A DNA stretch of 64,000 nt from Actinomadura opuntiae (GTDB lineage: Bacteria; Actinomycetota; Actinomycetes; Streptosporangiales; Streptosporangiaceae). The notes under the pieces were generated by a model. That model did not search any database, was not told the origin of the DNA, and saw only the letters and a list, made by a program, of their open reading frames with translations. The first letter of the stretch is position 1. Every line of letters begins with the position of its first letter. Below, one piece after another: positions 1 to 8,525 of this stretch. The DNA lies in assembly GCF_030283205.1 (NCBI RefSeq), contig NZ_JASNWF010000012.1, positions 62,001 through 126,000 on the forward strand. Direction: 5' to 3'. A program made the translations under genes and the position numbers.

Positions 1-674
1 TCATCTCCAACGGCATCCTGTCCGACCTGGTGATCGTGGTCGCGAAGACCGACCCGTCCGCCGGGGCGAAGGGCGTCAGCCTCCTCGTCGTCGAGCGCGG
101 CATGGAGGGCTTCGAGCGCGGCCGCAACCTCGACAAGGTCGGCATGCACGCGCAGGACACCGCCGAGCTGTTCTTCGACAACGTCCGCGTCCCCAAGGAG
201 AACCTCCTCGGCGAGGAGGGCTTGGGCTTCATCTACCTGATGACGAACCTGGCCCGCGAGCGGCTGTCCATCGGCGCCACCGCGATGGCCGCCGCCGAGT
301 CGGCGTTCGAGCAGACCCTGGAGTACTGCAAGACCCGCGAGGCGTTCGGCCGCCCGATCGGCAAGTTCCAGCACAACCGCTTCACGCTCGCCGAGATGAA
401 GACCGAGCTGACCATCAGCCGCTCCTTCACCGACGAGTGCATCGTCAAGGAGGGCAAGGGCGAGCTGAGCGTCGACGAGGCGGCGATGCTCAAGTACTGG
501 AACACCGAGCTGCTCAAGCGCGTCGTGGACCGCTGCCTCCAGCTGCACGGCGGCTACGGCTACATGATGGAGTACCCCATCGCCAAGGCCTACCAGGACG
601 TCCGCATCCAGACCATCTTCGGTGGCACCACCGAGATCATGAAGGAGATCATCGGCCGCGGCCTCGGCGTCTGA
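1..674 (+). CDS. acyl-CoA dehydrogenase, C-terminal part (5' end outside window)
   Basis: The frame is open from base 3 and runs to a TGA at 672-674, so only the last ~223 residues are present. Family members oxidise acyl-CoA to 2-enoyl-CoA using FAD and pass electrons to ETF. The fragment has the ITNG-like stretch at its start (ISNGILSD), the helical C-terminal domain with an ARERLS motif and the closing FGGTTEIMKEIIGRG motif. In the long-chain/isovaleryl type of this family the catalytic Glu is in the RERL helix; here that Glu is present and the alternative YEGT Glu is replaced by Gly, so I place it in that type. The substrate cannot be told. It is followed by a hairpin terminator. Confidence 0.93.
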   Translation, partial: ISNGILSDLVIVVAKTDPSAGAKGVSLLVVERGMEGFERGRNLDKVGMHAQDTAELFFDNVRVPKENLLGEEGLGFIYLMTNLARERLSIGATAMAAAESAFEQTLEYCKTREAFGRPIGKFQHNRFTLAEMKTELTISRSFTDECIVKEGKGELSVDEAAMLKYWNTELLKRVVDRCLQLHGGYGYMMEYPIAKAYQDVRIQTIFGGTTEIMKEIIGRGLGV

Positions 675-687
675 CCCCGCTGGAAAT

Positions 688-717
688 GCTGGGGACGGGG
701 CGCGCCGCGTCCCCAGC
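688..717 (+). terminator. hairpin terminator after acyl-CoA dehydrogenase
   Basis: Perfect 10-bp inverted repeat GCTGGGGACG (688-697) and CGTCCCCAGC (708-717) with a 10-nt loop, starting 13 nt after the stop codon. There is no T-tract, as is usual in actinobacteria. Confidence 0.7.
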
Positions 718-777
718 GGCTTCCGCGCTTCATCGGGAAGGACGCGGAAACGCCGGAATCATCGGTGACGAGGCCTG

Positions 778-2881
778 TCAGTCGATGACGACGCCATGAT
801 CGCGGGCCAGTCCGGCCAGACCGTCTGCGTAGCCCTGACCTACCGCGCGCAGCCGCCAGCCGCCCTGGCGGCGGTAGATCTCTGCGCAGATCAGGACGGT
901 CTCGGCGGTGGGATTCGTTGCGAGGGCGTGCACCGTGCCGTCCCGCTCCGTCACCGAGAGCCGGACGGGACCGGGTGGCCCGCTCGTTACCAGAAGGATG
1001 GAGCACACGTCCGTGGCCAGCCGCGCCAGGTCCGCGCGGACCTGGCGGGTCGCGGTGTCCAGGCCGACCGCGCCGTCCTTGGAGACCGGCTGGTTGTAGA
1101 AGACGAAGTCGGCGTCCGAGCGGACCTTGCGGTCATGGCCGAGGAGCAGGGCGCACGGGTCGTGGTCGGCGGTGGGCAGAGTGAAGGAGCACGTCAGCAC
1201 CGGTGAGGAGATCTTGACGTTCTCGCCCGCGCGGAGCGGAACCGCAGGAGCGGAGGGTTCCGCCCTGTCGGGATCCGGATCGCGCCAGCCGTCCGGCGCC
1301 TCGATGCGGGCCTCCACCCCCGCGTGCTCCTGAAGGAGGTAGAGCAGGTTGGCGCCGTCGAGCAGCTCGATGGGCTTGTTCTTCGCGAAATCGAAGGACG
1401 CCTGGCCGTACCCGCTGGTCGTGACGAGGATGCCCTTGGAGGCCCCCTCGTTCTGCAGCGTTCCGTAGAGGTCGCGGACGGCGGAGACCCCGACGGTGTT
1501 CCGGTAGCGCTTCGCCTGGATCACGACCTTGCCGCCCATGATCGGCCGCGGGTCGTAGGCGACGCAGTCGACGCCGCCGTCCCGGGACGGCCTGGTCTGC
1601 CGGGTCTCCAGGCCCATCCTGGTGAACAGGTTCTGGATCAGCCCTTCGAACTCCGTCGGCGTCATCTCCAGAAGGTTCGGCCGGTCGTCGAGATCCCCGA
1701 GGACATCGCTCTCCTCGACGAACCGCGGATCGACCATGCTGAACTCCAGCACCGGTCGCACCGGCGCGAGTTCGGCGGTGTTCCGGGAGACGCCCGCGCC
1801 GAGGTGTTTCAGGCAGGCCGCCGGGTCGACCCGCGCGAGATCGAGCTCGGAGAACGTCTCCCTGGTGGTGCGCAGGGTCAACAGGCAGGGCCGGACGGAC
1901 GGAGCGGCCCGTCGCGCCGTCGATGGTGTCCACCATGCCGTTGAAGACGATGGTCGTGACGTGGCCGGCGGCGTCGGCTGCGAACAGGTCCCGGACCACG
2001 CGCAAGGCGACCTGGCTGACGATGGACGTGTACTGGGCCTTGACCTGCGTCGCCGGGCGCTTGGTCTCGGTGACGGAGTCCGATGCCTTGACGTATCTGT
2101 AGATCTTGACGGTGGGGACGACGTCGATGGCCGGCAGTTCGTACTCGACCACGAGCTGGGCCGAGTCCGGGACGTACGCCAGCCGCCATTTCGACGGGAA
2201 CCCGTCGGGATACGAGATGGTGTTGAGGACCAGGTCGAAGTAGGCGGTCACGGCGTCGGGGCGCCTCTCGGCGAGTTCCCGCTTGAAAGCATCGATCTCG
2301 GCGTGCTGTCGCCGCGCCCGTTCTTCCGCCTCTCTCGTCCGGCGTGCGTGTTCTTCGCGAAGGCTGTCCACTTTCGCCTGACGGGCCTGTTCGCGCTGGG
2401 CGTGTTCGGCGCAGGCACGCTGGTATTCCAGTTGTCCCTGCTGGACCAGTTCTTCGTGCCGTGCCCCGCCGAAGAGCTTGGACAGGCCCGTTTGTGGAGG
2501 CGGCAGGAAGCGCTCCGGCCGCGGCGGGGGTATCGGATGACCCGAGATGCCGGGATCGAAGGGCTCCCGGCGCGGCCTCTCCTTGAGCCGCTCCAGGTCG
2601 AAGCGCGTCTTGGTGCGCAGGCCCGAGACCAGGATGGAGTCCAGTTCGGCCAGACGCTGGGCGAGACTCTCATTCATCGCCGCCACTTCGGCGATCCGGG
2701 ATTCGACGTACAGACGCTTGCGCTCCTTCTCGTCGGCCGCCTGAGCACGCTTGTAGGCGGCTTGGGTGCGAGCCGCCTCCCGTTGCGCGGCGGCCTCCGC
2801 CCGCCTCCGTGCAGCCGCCGCGCTTTCGGCCTCGCGCTGCATTCGCGCGACCGCGGCCATGAATCCCTGACGCCTCGCCAT
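778..2881 (-). pseudogene. Mrr-type restriction endonuclease fused to a TerD domain, split by a one-base frameshift
   Basis: Two reading frames together make one protein of about 700 aa. The first, from 2881, gives an Arg/Glu/Ala-rich coiled coil (about residues 5-210) and an alpha/beta region ending near 1890. The second continues in the next frame to 778 and carries a PD-(D/E)xK nuclease of the Mrr type (GGVDCVAYD, then VVIQAKRY) and a C-terminal TerD domain (RSDADFVFYNQPVSKDG). One extra base, probably in the CCC at 1888-1890, explains the break; both frames keep real protein sequence up to the junction. Mrr nucleases cut modified or foreign DNA; TerD domains are calcium-binding stress modules. 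If expressed intact it would be a soluble defence or stress nuclease. Either a real disruption or a sequencing error is possible. Confidence 0.8.
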
Positions 2882-2929
2882 TCACCTCACCCGTCGATGA
2901 CGACCCGGAGACCCGCGTAGGTCCTTCCG

Positions 2930-2939
2930 TTAACGTTAA
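2930..2939. promoter_or_regulatory. 10-bp palindrome upstream of the Mrr-TerD gene
   Basis: TTAACGTTAA is a perfect palindrome in an otherwise GC-rich gap, 49 bp upstream of the Mrr-TerD start on the minus strand. It could be an operator or part of the promoter; no regulator can be assigned. Confidence 0.3.
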
Positions 2940-3027
2940 GCATCAGGCCGGTCGATGAGGCACTTTTTGCCTGATCAGGTCAGCCGTTCCGTGCCGTTCT
3001 CTCCGGGCTGCCGAGTGTTGTGGCCGG

Positions 3028-4227
3028 TCAGCCGGTCGGGGGAGCGGGGATTTCGGCGGTGCGGGCCAGGGTGCCGAGCCAGTGGGCGGACGGTTTGGGG
3101 GTGCGGGCGAACGTGCGGCGGTCGACGGCGATGAGGCCGAACGTCGGCTCGTAGGAGCCCCACTCGTAGTTGTCCAGGGCGCTCCAGTGCAGGTAGCCGC
3201 GCACGTCTATGCCGTCGCGCAGTGCGGCGGCGAGGCCGCGCAGCGCGCCGGTGGTGTAGTCGATGCGGCGGGCGTCGTCGGCGGTGGCGATGCCGTTCTC
3301 GGTGACGATGATCGGGACGGACGGCCCGACGATCCCGGCGGCGTGCCGGACGGCCTCGCCGAGCGCCTCCGGGTAGTACTCCCAGCCGGGGATGGTCTTC
3401 TCCGCGTCGTCCGGCACGGGCAGAGGGCCGTCCTTGCCGACCCGCGTGCGGCTGTAGGACTGGACGCCGATCCAGTCGTCGCCGCGCGCGGCCTCGATGT
3501 AGCGGTCCTCGCGGGGCCAGGCGTGGGCGCGGCAGGCGTCCTCCGCGCCCGGCTCCGCCGGCTGGTACACCTGGTTCGCGATCGTCCAGCCGATCGCGGT
3601 GCCGGGGAGCAGGCGGTGCAGGACGTCGCGGGCCGCGTGGTGCGCCGCGATCAGGCCGTCGCCGACGGCCTCGTCCGGTTCGAGGCGGGTGTAGTCGGCG
3701 TCGAAGTCGCGGCGGACCGCGTGCATGAGCGCCAGCATGTTCGGCTCGTTGATGGTCACGACGTGGCGGACGTGTCCGTCCAGGATCGGCGCGACGGCTT
3801 CCACGTACCGGACGAACAGGTCCGTGGCGTCCGGCGCCGTCCAGCCGCCCGACTTGGCGAACCAGAGCGGGGACGTGAAGTGGTGCAGCGTCACGACGGG
3901 TTCGAGGCCGCGTTCCCGGGCCCCTTCGATCATCCGGCGGTAGTGCGCGAGGGCGGCGTGGGAGATCTCGCCGCGGGCCGGTTCGATCCGGGCCCATTCG
4001 ACGCCGAACCGGTAGGCGTTGAAGCCGAGCCCGGCGAGCAGGTCCATGTCCTCGCGCCAGCGGTGGTAGCTGTCGGCGGCGTCGCCGCTGGGCTCGCGGA
4101 CCCGGGTGCCGGACGCGTGCTCGAACGCCCACCAGTCGCTCCCGGTGTTGCCGCCCTCGATCTGGTGCGCCGCCGTCGAGGCGCCCATCAGGAAGCCGCG
4201 GGGGAGGGCGAATGCGTCTGCCGGCAT
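3028..4227 (-). CDS. family 1 glycoside hydrolase (beta-glucosidase/beta-galactosidase type)
   Basis: 399 aa from the ATG at 4227, chosen because MPADAFALPRGFLMGAST matches the usual GH1 N-terminus; the upstream in-frame extension lies in the divergent promoter gap. The family hydrolyses beta-linked glycosides with retention. Visible landmarks are the N-terminal GASTAAHQIEG segment, the acid/base Glu at about residue 161 in TINEPN, the nucleophile Glu at about 310 in VTENG, and a C-terminal WSALDNYEWG aglycone/substrate segment. It is slightly shorter than the 440-480 aa common in the family. No signal peptide, so cytoplasmic. It is divergent from a GH20 hexosaminidase and TetR gene, which suggests intake and breakdown of an oligosaccharide; the true substrate is not known. 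Confidence 0.93.
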   Translation of the reverse strand: MPADAFALPRGFLMGASTAAHQIEGGNTGSDWWAFEHASGTRVREPSGDAADSYHRWREDMDLLAGLGFNAYRFGVEWARIEPARGEISHAALAHYRRMIEGARERGLEPVVTLHHFTSPLWFAKSGGWTAPDATDLFVRYVEAVAPILDGHVRHVVTINEPNMLALMHAVRRDFDADYTRLEPDEAVGDGLIAAHHAARDVLHRLLPGTAIGWTIANQVYQPAEPGAEDACRAHAWPREDRYIEAARGDDWIGVQSYSRTRVGKDGPLPVPDDAEKTIPGWEYYPEALGEAVRHAAGIVGPSVPIIVTENGIATADDARRIDYTTGALRGLAAALRDGIDVRGYLHWSALDNYEWGSYEPTFGLIAVDRRTFARTPKPSAHWLGTLARTAEIPAPPTG

Positions 4228-4263
4228 GCTCGGCCTTTCGTTCGGGGGAGCGTCAACGCGAAA

Positions 4264-4289
4264 ACCATACATCGATCGGAATTCATGGT
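4264..4289. promoter_or_regulatory. imperfect inverted repeat in the GH1/GH20 divergent promoter gap
   Basis: ACCAT at 4264-4268 and ATGGT at 4285-4289 flank an AT-richer core containing ATCGAT and GAATTC. It lies between the divergent GH1 and GH20 starts and is a candidate operator, perhaps for the TetR gene downstream of GH20. The arms are short, so confidence is low. Confidence 0.35.
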
Positions 4290-4330
4290 AGCGTCCGACG
4301 CGTCCGACGACCCCGGCCGAGGAGGCAGCG

Positions 4331-5848
4331 TTGATCCCAGCGCCCGTCCGCCAGACGGCGGCGGAAGGCGTGTGCCGCACGGACCGGCCCTGGCACGTCC
4401 GGGCGGACGACCCGTCCCTGGACGAGACGGCGCACGTCCTGGCCCCGCATCTGCGCGGCGGGGCCGGCGCCGGTGAGATCGTCCTCGCTCTGGGCGACGT
4501 CCCGCTGGAGCCCGGTGCCATCGGCGTCCAGCCGTCCGGCGACTCCGATGAGTGCTACCGCCTCACCGTCGAACCCGACCGCATCACCTGCACGGCCCGC
4601 ACCCCGCAGGGCATCGCCCGCGCGGCCGCCGGCGTGCTGCAGATCCTCGCGGAAACCCCGGAAACGCCGTGCCGCGTCATCGACGACGCGCCCCGTTATG
4701 CCTGGCGCGGCCTCATGGTCGACCCGGCCCGCCACTTCATCGCACCGGACGACCTGCGCCGCCTCATCGACCTCGCCGCGCTCTACAAGCTGAACGTCCT
4801 GCACCTGCACCTGACCGACAACGAGGGCTGGCGGCTGCACATCGCAACCCGCCCCGCCCTCACCGCCGGGACTCCGCACTACAGCGCCGCCGAGTACGCC
4901 GCGCTCCAGGAGTACGCCGCCGCGCGGCACGTCACGGTCGTCCCCGAGATCGACCTGCCCGGCCACAGTGCCGCCGCGCTGCGCGCCTATCCCGATCTCG
5001 GCACGCTGCCCCGGCCGTCCTGGTACCCGGCCGACGCACCGTTTCCCGCGCCCCTCGACCCGAACGACCCGCACACCCGCGCGTTCATCGTGGACGTGCT
5101 GGCCGAGACGGCCCGGCTCACCTCCGGCCCGTTCGTCCACTTCGGCGGCGACGAGGCGCTCGGCGCGGACGAGGCGTCGTTCACCGAGGCGGTCCGCCTC
5201 GCGCGCGAGGCGCTGCGCGTCGCGGGCAAGCGGCCCATCGGCTGGCAGGAGTCGTCCCGCGCCGGCATCGAACCCGGCGACCTCGCCCAGTTCTGGGTGG
5301 ACGTCCCGATGATGGACCTCCCGCAGACCCAGGAGGAACTGGACGAACGCCCCGAACTCCTCGCCGCCGGCCATACCCTCGCCCGCACCAGGGCGCTGAC
5401 CAAGTTCTTCGCGCCGACCAACGACGACCTCGACCGGATCGTGCGCGGCGGCGGACGGGTGCTGCTGTCCCCGCAGTCGCACCTCTACCTTGACCGGCCC
5501 TACGACCCGTCGATCGTGCCGCCCGACCAGGCCGAGTTCGCCGCGCGCCTCGGCTTCGCCTACCGGCCCCGCGACATACGGCACGCCGCGTCCTGGGACC
5601 CGTCCGCCTACGACCTCGCCCCTGACCAGATCATGGGCGTCGAGGCGACCCTGTTCGCCGAGGACTTCCAGGGCTTCGCCGACCACACGGCCCTGCTCCT
5701 GCCGCGCCTGCCCGGCGTCGCCGAGGCCGCGTGGTCGCCGTCGCCGCCGTCCTGGGACGACTACCGGGACCGTCTCGCCGTCCAGTCCGTCCTGTGGCGG
5801 GCGCGGGGCCTGACCGCCCTCCGCTCGACCGAGATCGACTGGCGCTGA
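4331..5848 (+). CDS. family 20 beta-N-acetylhexosaminidase
   Basis: 505 aa, TTG start with GAGGAGG five to six bases upstream. It releases terminal GlcNAc/GalNAc by substrate-assisted catalysis. An N-terminal GH20b-like alpha/beta domain (to about residue 115) is followed by the TIM barrel (from about 122, APRYAWRGLMVD). Signatures are LHLHLTDNEGWRL, PEIDLPGH (205-212) and the catalytic Asp274-Glu275 pair in HFGGDEAL. There is no secretion signal, so it likely acts on imported chitobiose- or muropeptide-type fragments. A TetR gene follows after 19 bp, probably co-transcribed, and a GH1 gene lies divergent. Confidence 0.95.
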   Translation: MIPAPVRQTAAEGVCRTDRPWHVRADDPSLDETAHVLAPHLRGGAGAGEIVLALGDVPLEPGAIGVQPSGDSDECYRLTVEPDRITCTARTPQGIARAAAGVLQILAETPETPCRVIDDAPRYAWRGLMVDPARHFIAPDDLRRLIDLAALYKLNVLHLHLTDNEGWRLHIATRPALTAGTPHYSAAEYAALQEYAAARHVTVVPEIDLPGHSAAALRAYPDLGTLPRPSWYPADAPFPAPLDPNDPHTRAFIVDVLAETARLTSGPFVHFGGDEALGADEASFTEAVRLAREALRVAGKRPIGWQESSRAGIEPGDLAQFWVDVPMMDLPQTQEELDERPELLAAGHTLARTRALTKFFAPTNDDLDRIVRGGGRVLLSPQSHLYLDRPYDPSIVPPDQAEFAARLGFAYRPRDIRHAASWDPSAYDLAPDQIMGVEATLFAEDFQGFADHTALLLPRLPGVAEAAWSPSPPSWDDYRDRLAVQSVLWRARGLTALRSTEIDWR

Positions 5849-5867
5849 CCTCGATAAGGTGAGGACC

Positions 5868-6440
5868 ATGGCGAAACGCGGCCCCTACCGCAAGGGCGAG
5901 GCGAAGCGGGCCGAGATCCTCCGGGCCGCCCTGGAGATCTTCGCCGACGAGGGCTACCGGGGCACGTCGCTGCGCAAGGTCGCCGCCCGCTGCGACCTCA
6001 GCCTGCCCGGCATCATGCACTACTTCGAGTCCAAGGAGGACCTGCTCACCCAGGTCCTGCGCGTCCGCGACGAGGCAGAGCGCGCCCGCCACCCCGAGTT
6101 CGACCTGGTCGAGGACACCCTCGACGTCATGCGCCAGGGCATGCGCACCCCCGGCCTGGTCGAGCTGTTCGTCTCGATGGCCGCGTCCGCGGGCGACCCC
6201 GACCATCCCGCCCACGACTTCTTCCCCCGCCGCTACGAGCTGCTGCGCAAGGCCGCCGTCGAGCACATCCAGAAGGCCATGGACGAGGGCGCCATGCGCG
6301 CCGACATCCCCGCCGAACGCCTCGCCGTCCTGCTCCTCGCCGTCGCGGACGGCATCCAGCTGCAATGGCTCGCGGACCGCTCCATCGACATGCAGCAACC
6401 CCTCGCCGACGCCCTGAACCTCCTCCGCCCCACCCCCTGA
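5868..6440 (+). CDS. TetR-family transcriptional regulator
   Basis: 190 aa. The ATG at 5868 was preferred to the GTG at 5859 because AAGGTGAGG sits right before it. The N-terminal helix-turn-helix is clear: EILRAALEIFADEGYRGTSL, KVAARCDLSLPGIMHYFESKEDLL. The C-terminal ligand domain is helical and not specific enough to name an effector. Its place 19 bp after the hexosaminidase suggests it regulates the GH20/GH1 pair, perhaps through the repeat at 4264-4289; this is inferred from position only. Confidence 0.9.
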   Translation: MAKRGPYRKGEAKRAEILRAALEIFADEGYRGTSLRKVAARCDLSLPGIMHYFESKEDLLTQVLRVRDEAERARHPEFDLVEDTLDVMRQGMRTPGLVELFVSMAASAGDPDHPAHDFFPRRYELLRKAAVEHIQKAMDEGAMRADIPAERLAVLLLAVADGIQLQWLADRSIDMQQPLADALNLLRPTP

Positions 6441-6444
6441 CCGA

Positions 6445-7272
6445 TCAGACGATCACCCCGGCCGTGGAGTGCGTGCCGATCTCGGTGTTCCCCGCGATGT
6501 ACCGGAGGTAGCAGATCGGGAAGTCGGCGCGGTCGCGTCGTGCGCCCGTCAGGTAGGTCGGGCGGTCGCGGCCCGGAACCTTCGCGGCCTCGACGCGCTC
6601 GAGGTCGAAGAAGTGCCATCCGTTGTCGTCGCGCTCCCGCGTCTTGGCGCACAGGCGCTCGTACTCGGCGAGCCAGGCCGGGGGGTCGATCCCGAGGCCG
6701 GCCCGTTGCGGCGGGATCGCCGCGCGTATGGCGGCGGCCACCTTCGCGCGGGCCTGGTCCGACGTCGCGCCGGTGACCGGCCCGGCCGACGACACCGACA
6801 CCAGCGCGAGCTCCAGGGTCTCGAGCGTCTGCTGGTAGGCGTAGACCAGGTCGTCGCAGTGCTCCAGTTCGGCGCGCCGGGACAACTCCGCCATCTCCGG
6901 GGACATGTAAAGGTGGACGCGGTTCTGCGAGTGCCCCCCGAACTCCACCATGTAATTGCCGATTCCGGCCATCATGCCTTTCTTGCGGTGATCTTCCAAA
7001 GTGACCAGGTCGAGACTGGCATTGGTCTCGTAGACGCCGGCCTGCAGATAGACCGCGGTGTTCGTGCCCGAGGACGCGTGCCTCCGGATCGTGAGCCTGC
7101 CCTGGAAGTGGTCGCCTTCGGGCGCGCAGACGATCTCGTAGTCCGGTGCTTCGGCCCCGGCGGGAGGGCTGGTGGATCCGGCGTCCCGCAGCCAGCCGCG
7201 GGCCGGGTCCAGCTGTTCCGCCGCCAGAATCCCGGCGTGGCCGACCGGGTCCGGATTCTGCTTCAAAGGCAT
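6445..7272 (-). CDS. hypothetical protein, 275 aa
   Basis: I do not recognise the family. The ATG at 7272 has GGGGAGG seven to eight bases upstream. No signal peptide or membrane segment is visible. The protein begins with a Pro/Ala-rich stretch, has a mid part with strand-like segments (YEIVCAPEGDHFQGRLTIRR, YLQAGVYETNASLDLVTLED) and a helical C-terminal half, ending CYLRYIAGNTEIGTHSTAGV. It converges on the TetR gene with only 4 bp between stops. The GC content and codon use match neighbours. Confidence 0.7.
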   Translation of the reverse strand: MPLKQNPDPVGHAGILAAEQLDPARGWLRDAGSTSPPAGAEAPDYEIVCAPEGDHFQGRLTIRRHASSGTNTAVYLQAGVYETNASLDLVTLEDHRKKGMMAGIGNYMVEFGGHSQNRVHLYMSPEMAELSRRAELEHCDDLVYAYQQTLETLELALVSVSSAGPVTGATSDQARAKVAAAIRAAIPPQRAGLGIDPPAWLAEYERLCAKTRERDDNGWHFFDLERVEAAKVPGRDRPTYLTGARRDRADFPICYLRYIAGNTEIGTHSTAGVIV

Positions 7273-7437
7273 GGCGTACCTCCCCGTTATCCTTCGGCTT
7301 TGAAGGATGTGTGCAGTACAGCACGCGCCCTTTTTGATCGCAATACGCCGATCACTCTATGTGGGCGACGACGAGATGGTGTCCATTCCGCTTCTGGTCG
7401 TGCGCTTGCGCTCGTGGTAAAGCGCGCCCCGCTGGCG

Positions 7438-8034
7438 TCAGCGACGGTGGTCCCTGGGGTCTCGGACGCAGTCCGACCCCACGCTCAAAACGATGCGGTT
7501 CGCGTCATGCAGTGCCTCGACCCTGAAACCGTAGCCGTAACCGTAGCGGTAGTTCGAGGCGTGGCCCGCGAGTTCTGTGATCGTCCTGCCGCCTGTCGCG
7601 GGCCGGAAGGACGAGATCGCCCAACCGGAGCGCTCCGCGTACGCCTTCAACCGCATGACCGCCGGCACCGCCCTGTCCGGCGGCATGCCGTCGATGCTGG
7701 AGAAAGACGCGATGTTGTACGGACTGAATTCCCCGTCTTCGAAATATCGAACGTCGAACTGGTCGCAGGGTGCGGAGCCACCTGTGGGAGCGGTGGCGTC
7801 CTTACGCGCGTCCAAGGCATGGATGATCTTATAGAAGAAGGCATCGAGTCCGTCCGACAACTTCTTCTCGTCGGCGACTGTCAAATGCTCTTCCTCAACC
7901 TGATGCGTGCATCCGGACGCGGTGGCGCACATCAGCAGGAGGGCCAGGAGGGCCAGGAAGGCCGTCGGCCGGCCGGTCCGGCGGTACGTCGCCCGCCGCC
8001 TCAGCGACGGTGGTCCCTGGGGTCTCTGACGCAC
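7438..8034 (-). CDS. lipoprotein, second copy of a tandem duplication
   Basis: 198 aa from a GTG at 8034, giving an Arg-rich n-region, a Leu-rich membrane segment and lipobox ATASGC (lipid Cys at about 42). The body closely resembles the product of the gene upstream: DEKKLS-GLDAFFYKIIHALDA, APTGGSAPCDQFDV, GEFSPYNIASFSSI, and an identical end SxCVRDPRDHRR. It overlaps that gene by 34 bp and the DNA at both 3' ends is almost identical, which shows a recent tandem duplication. The copies differ mainly near the C-terminus, where this one has a YRYGYGYGF insertion. It would be anchored on the outer face of the membrane. Function unknown; an immunity-like role for the hydrolase upstream in the operon is conjecture. 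Confidence 0.8.
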   Translation of the reverse strand: MRQRPQGPPSLRRRATYRRTGRPTAFLALLALLLMCATASGCTHQVEEEHLTVADEKKLSDGLDAFFYKIIHALDARKDATAPTGGSAPCDQFDVRYFEDGEFSPYNIASFSSIDGMPPDRAVPAVMRLKAYAERSGWAISSFRPATGGRTITELAGHASNYRYGYGYGFRVEALHDANRIVLSVGSDCVRDPRDHRR

Positions 8035-8525
8035 TCCGACCCCACACTGATGACGATGCGCTTCCGATCGTCCAAGAGTGCCTCGACGTTGAAGTCAAAG
8101 CCGCCGTCCGGGTCGTGACCCGCCAGTTCCGGCCCTTTCCGAGGGTCGTCGGCTGGCACGAACTTCGTGATCTTCCATCCGACGCGCTCTGCGTACGCCT
8201 TCAACCGCATGACCGCCGGTACCGCCTTGTCTGGTGGCATGTCCTCGATGCTGGAGAAGGACGCTATGTTGTACGGGCTGAACTCTCCATCCTTGAAATA
8301 CTGAACGTCGAACTGGTCGCAGGGCGCGGAGCCCCCGGTGGGCGCTGTGGCTTCCTTGCCCGCGTCCAGGGCATGGATGATTTTGTAGAAGAAAGCGTCG
8401 AGCCCTTGCGACAGCTTCTTCTCGTCGACGATCTTCACCTCGTCTTCCTTTCCATGGTGGGTGCACCCGGAGGCGGCGACTGCGAACAGAGCGATGATCA
8501 CCAGGAAGGTCCGTACGCGTTTCAC
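8001..8525 (-). CDS. lipoprotein, first copy of a tandem duplication
   Basis: 174 aa, GTG start at 8525 overlapping the TGA of the upstream hydrolase gene (GTGA), so translation is coupled. A typical lipoprotein signal ends in lipobox AASGC with the lipid Cys at residue 21. The mature part has paired cysteines (PCDQF and SECVRD) that may form a disulfide. No named family is recognised. It is near-identical over long stretches to the next gene. Membrane-anchored proteins made straight after a hydrolase from the same transcript are reminiscent of immunity or accessory proteins, but nothing in the sequence proves that. Confidence 0.85.
   Translation of the reverse strand: MKRVRTFLVIIALFAVAASGCTHHGKEDEVKIVDEKKLSQGLDAFFYKIIHALDAGKEATAPTGGSAPCDQFDVQYFKDGEFSPYNIASFSSIEDMPPDKAVPAVMRLKAYAERVGWKITKFVPADDPRKGPELAGHDPDGGFDFNVEALLDDRKRIVISVGSECVRDPRDHRR

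Noticed and set aside
1888..1891. programmed +1 frameshift as the explanation for the Mrr-TerD break
   Set aside because: No slow codon, stop codon or internal ribosome-like site was recognised at the junction; an indel in a C-run is simpler. Left as a possibility in the findings only.
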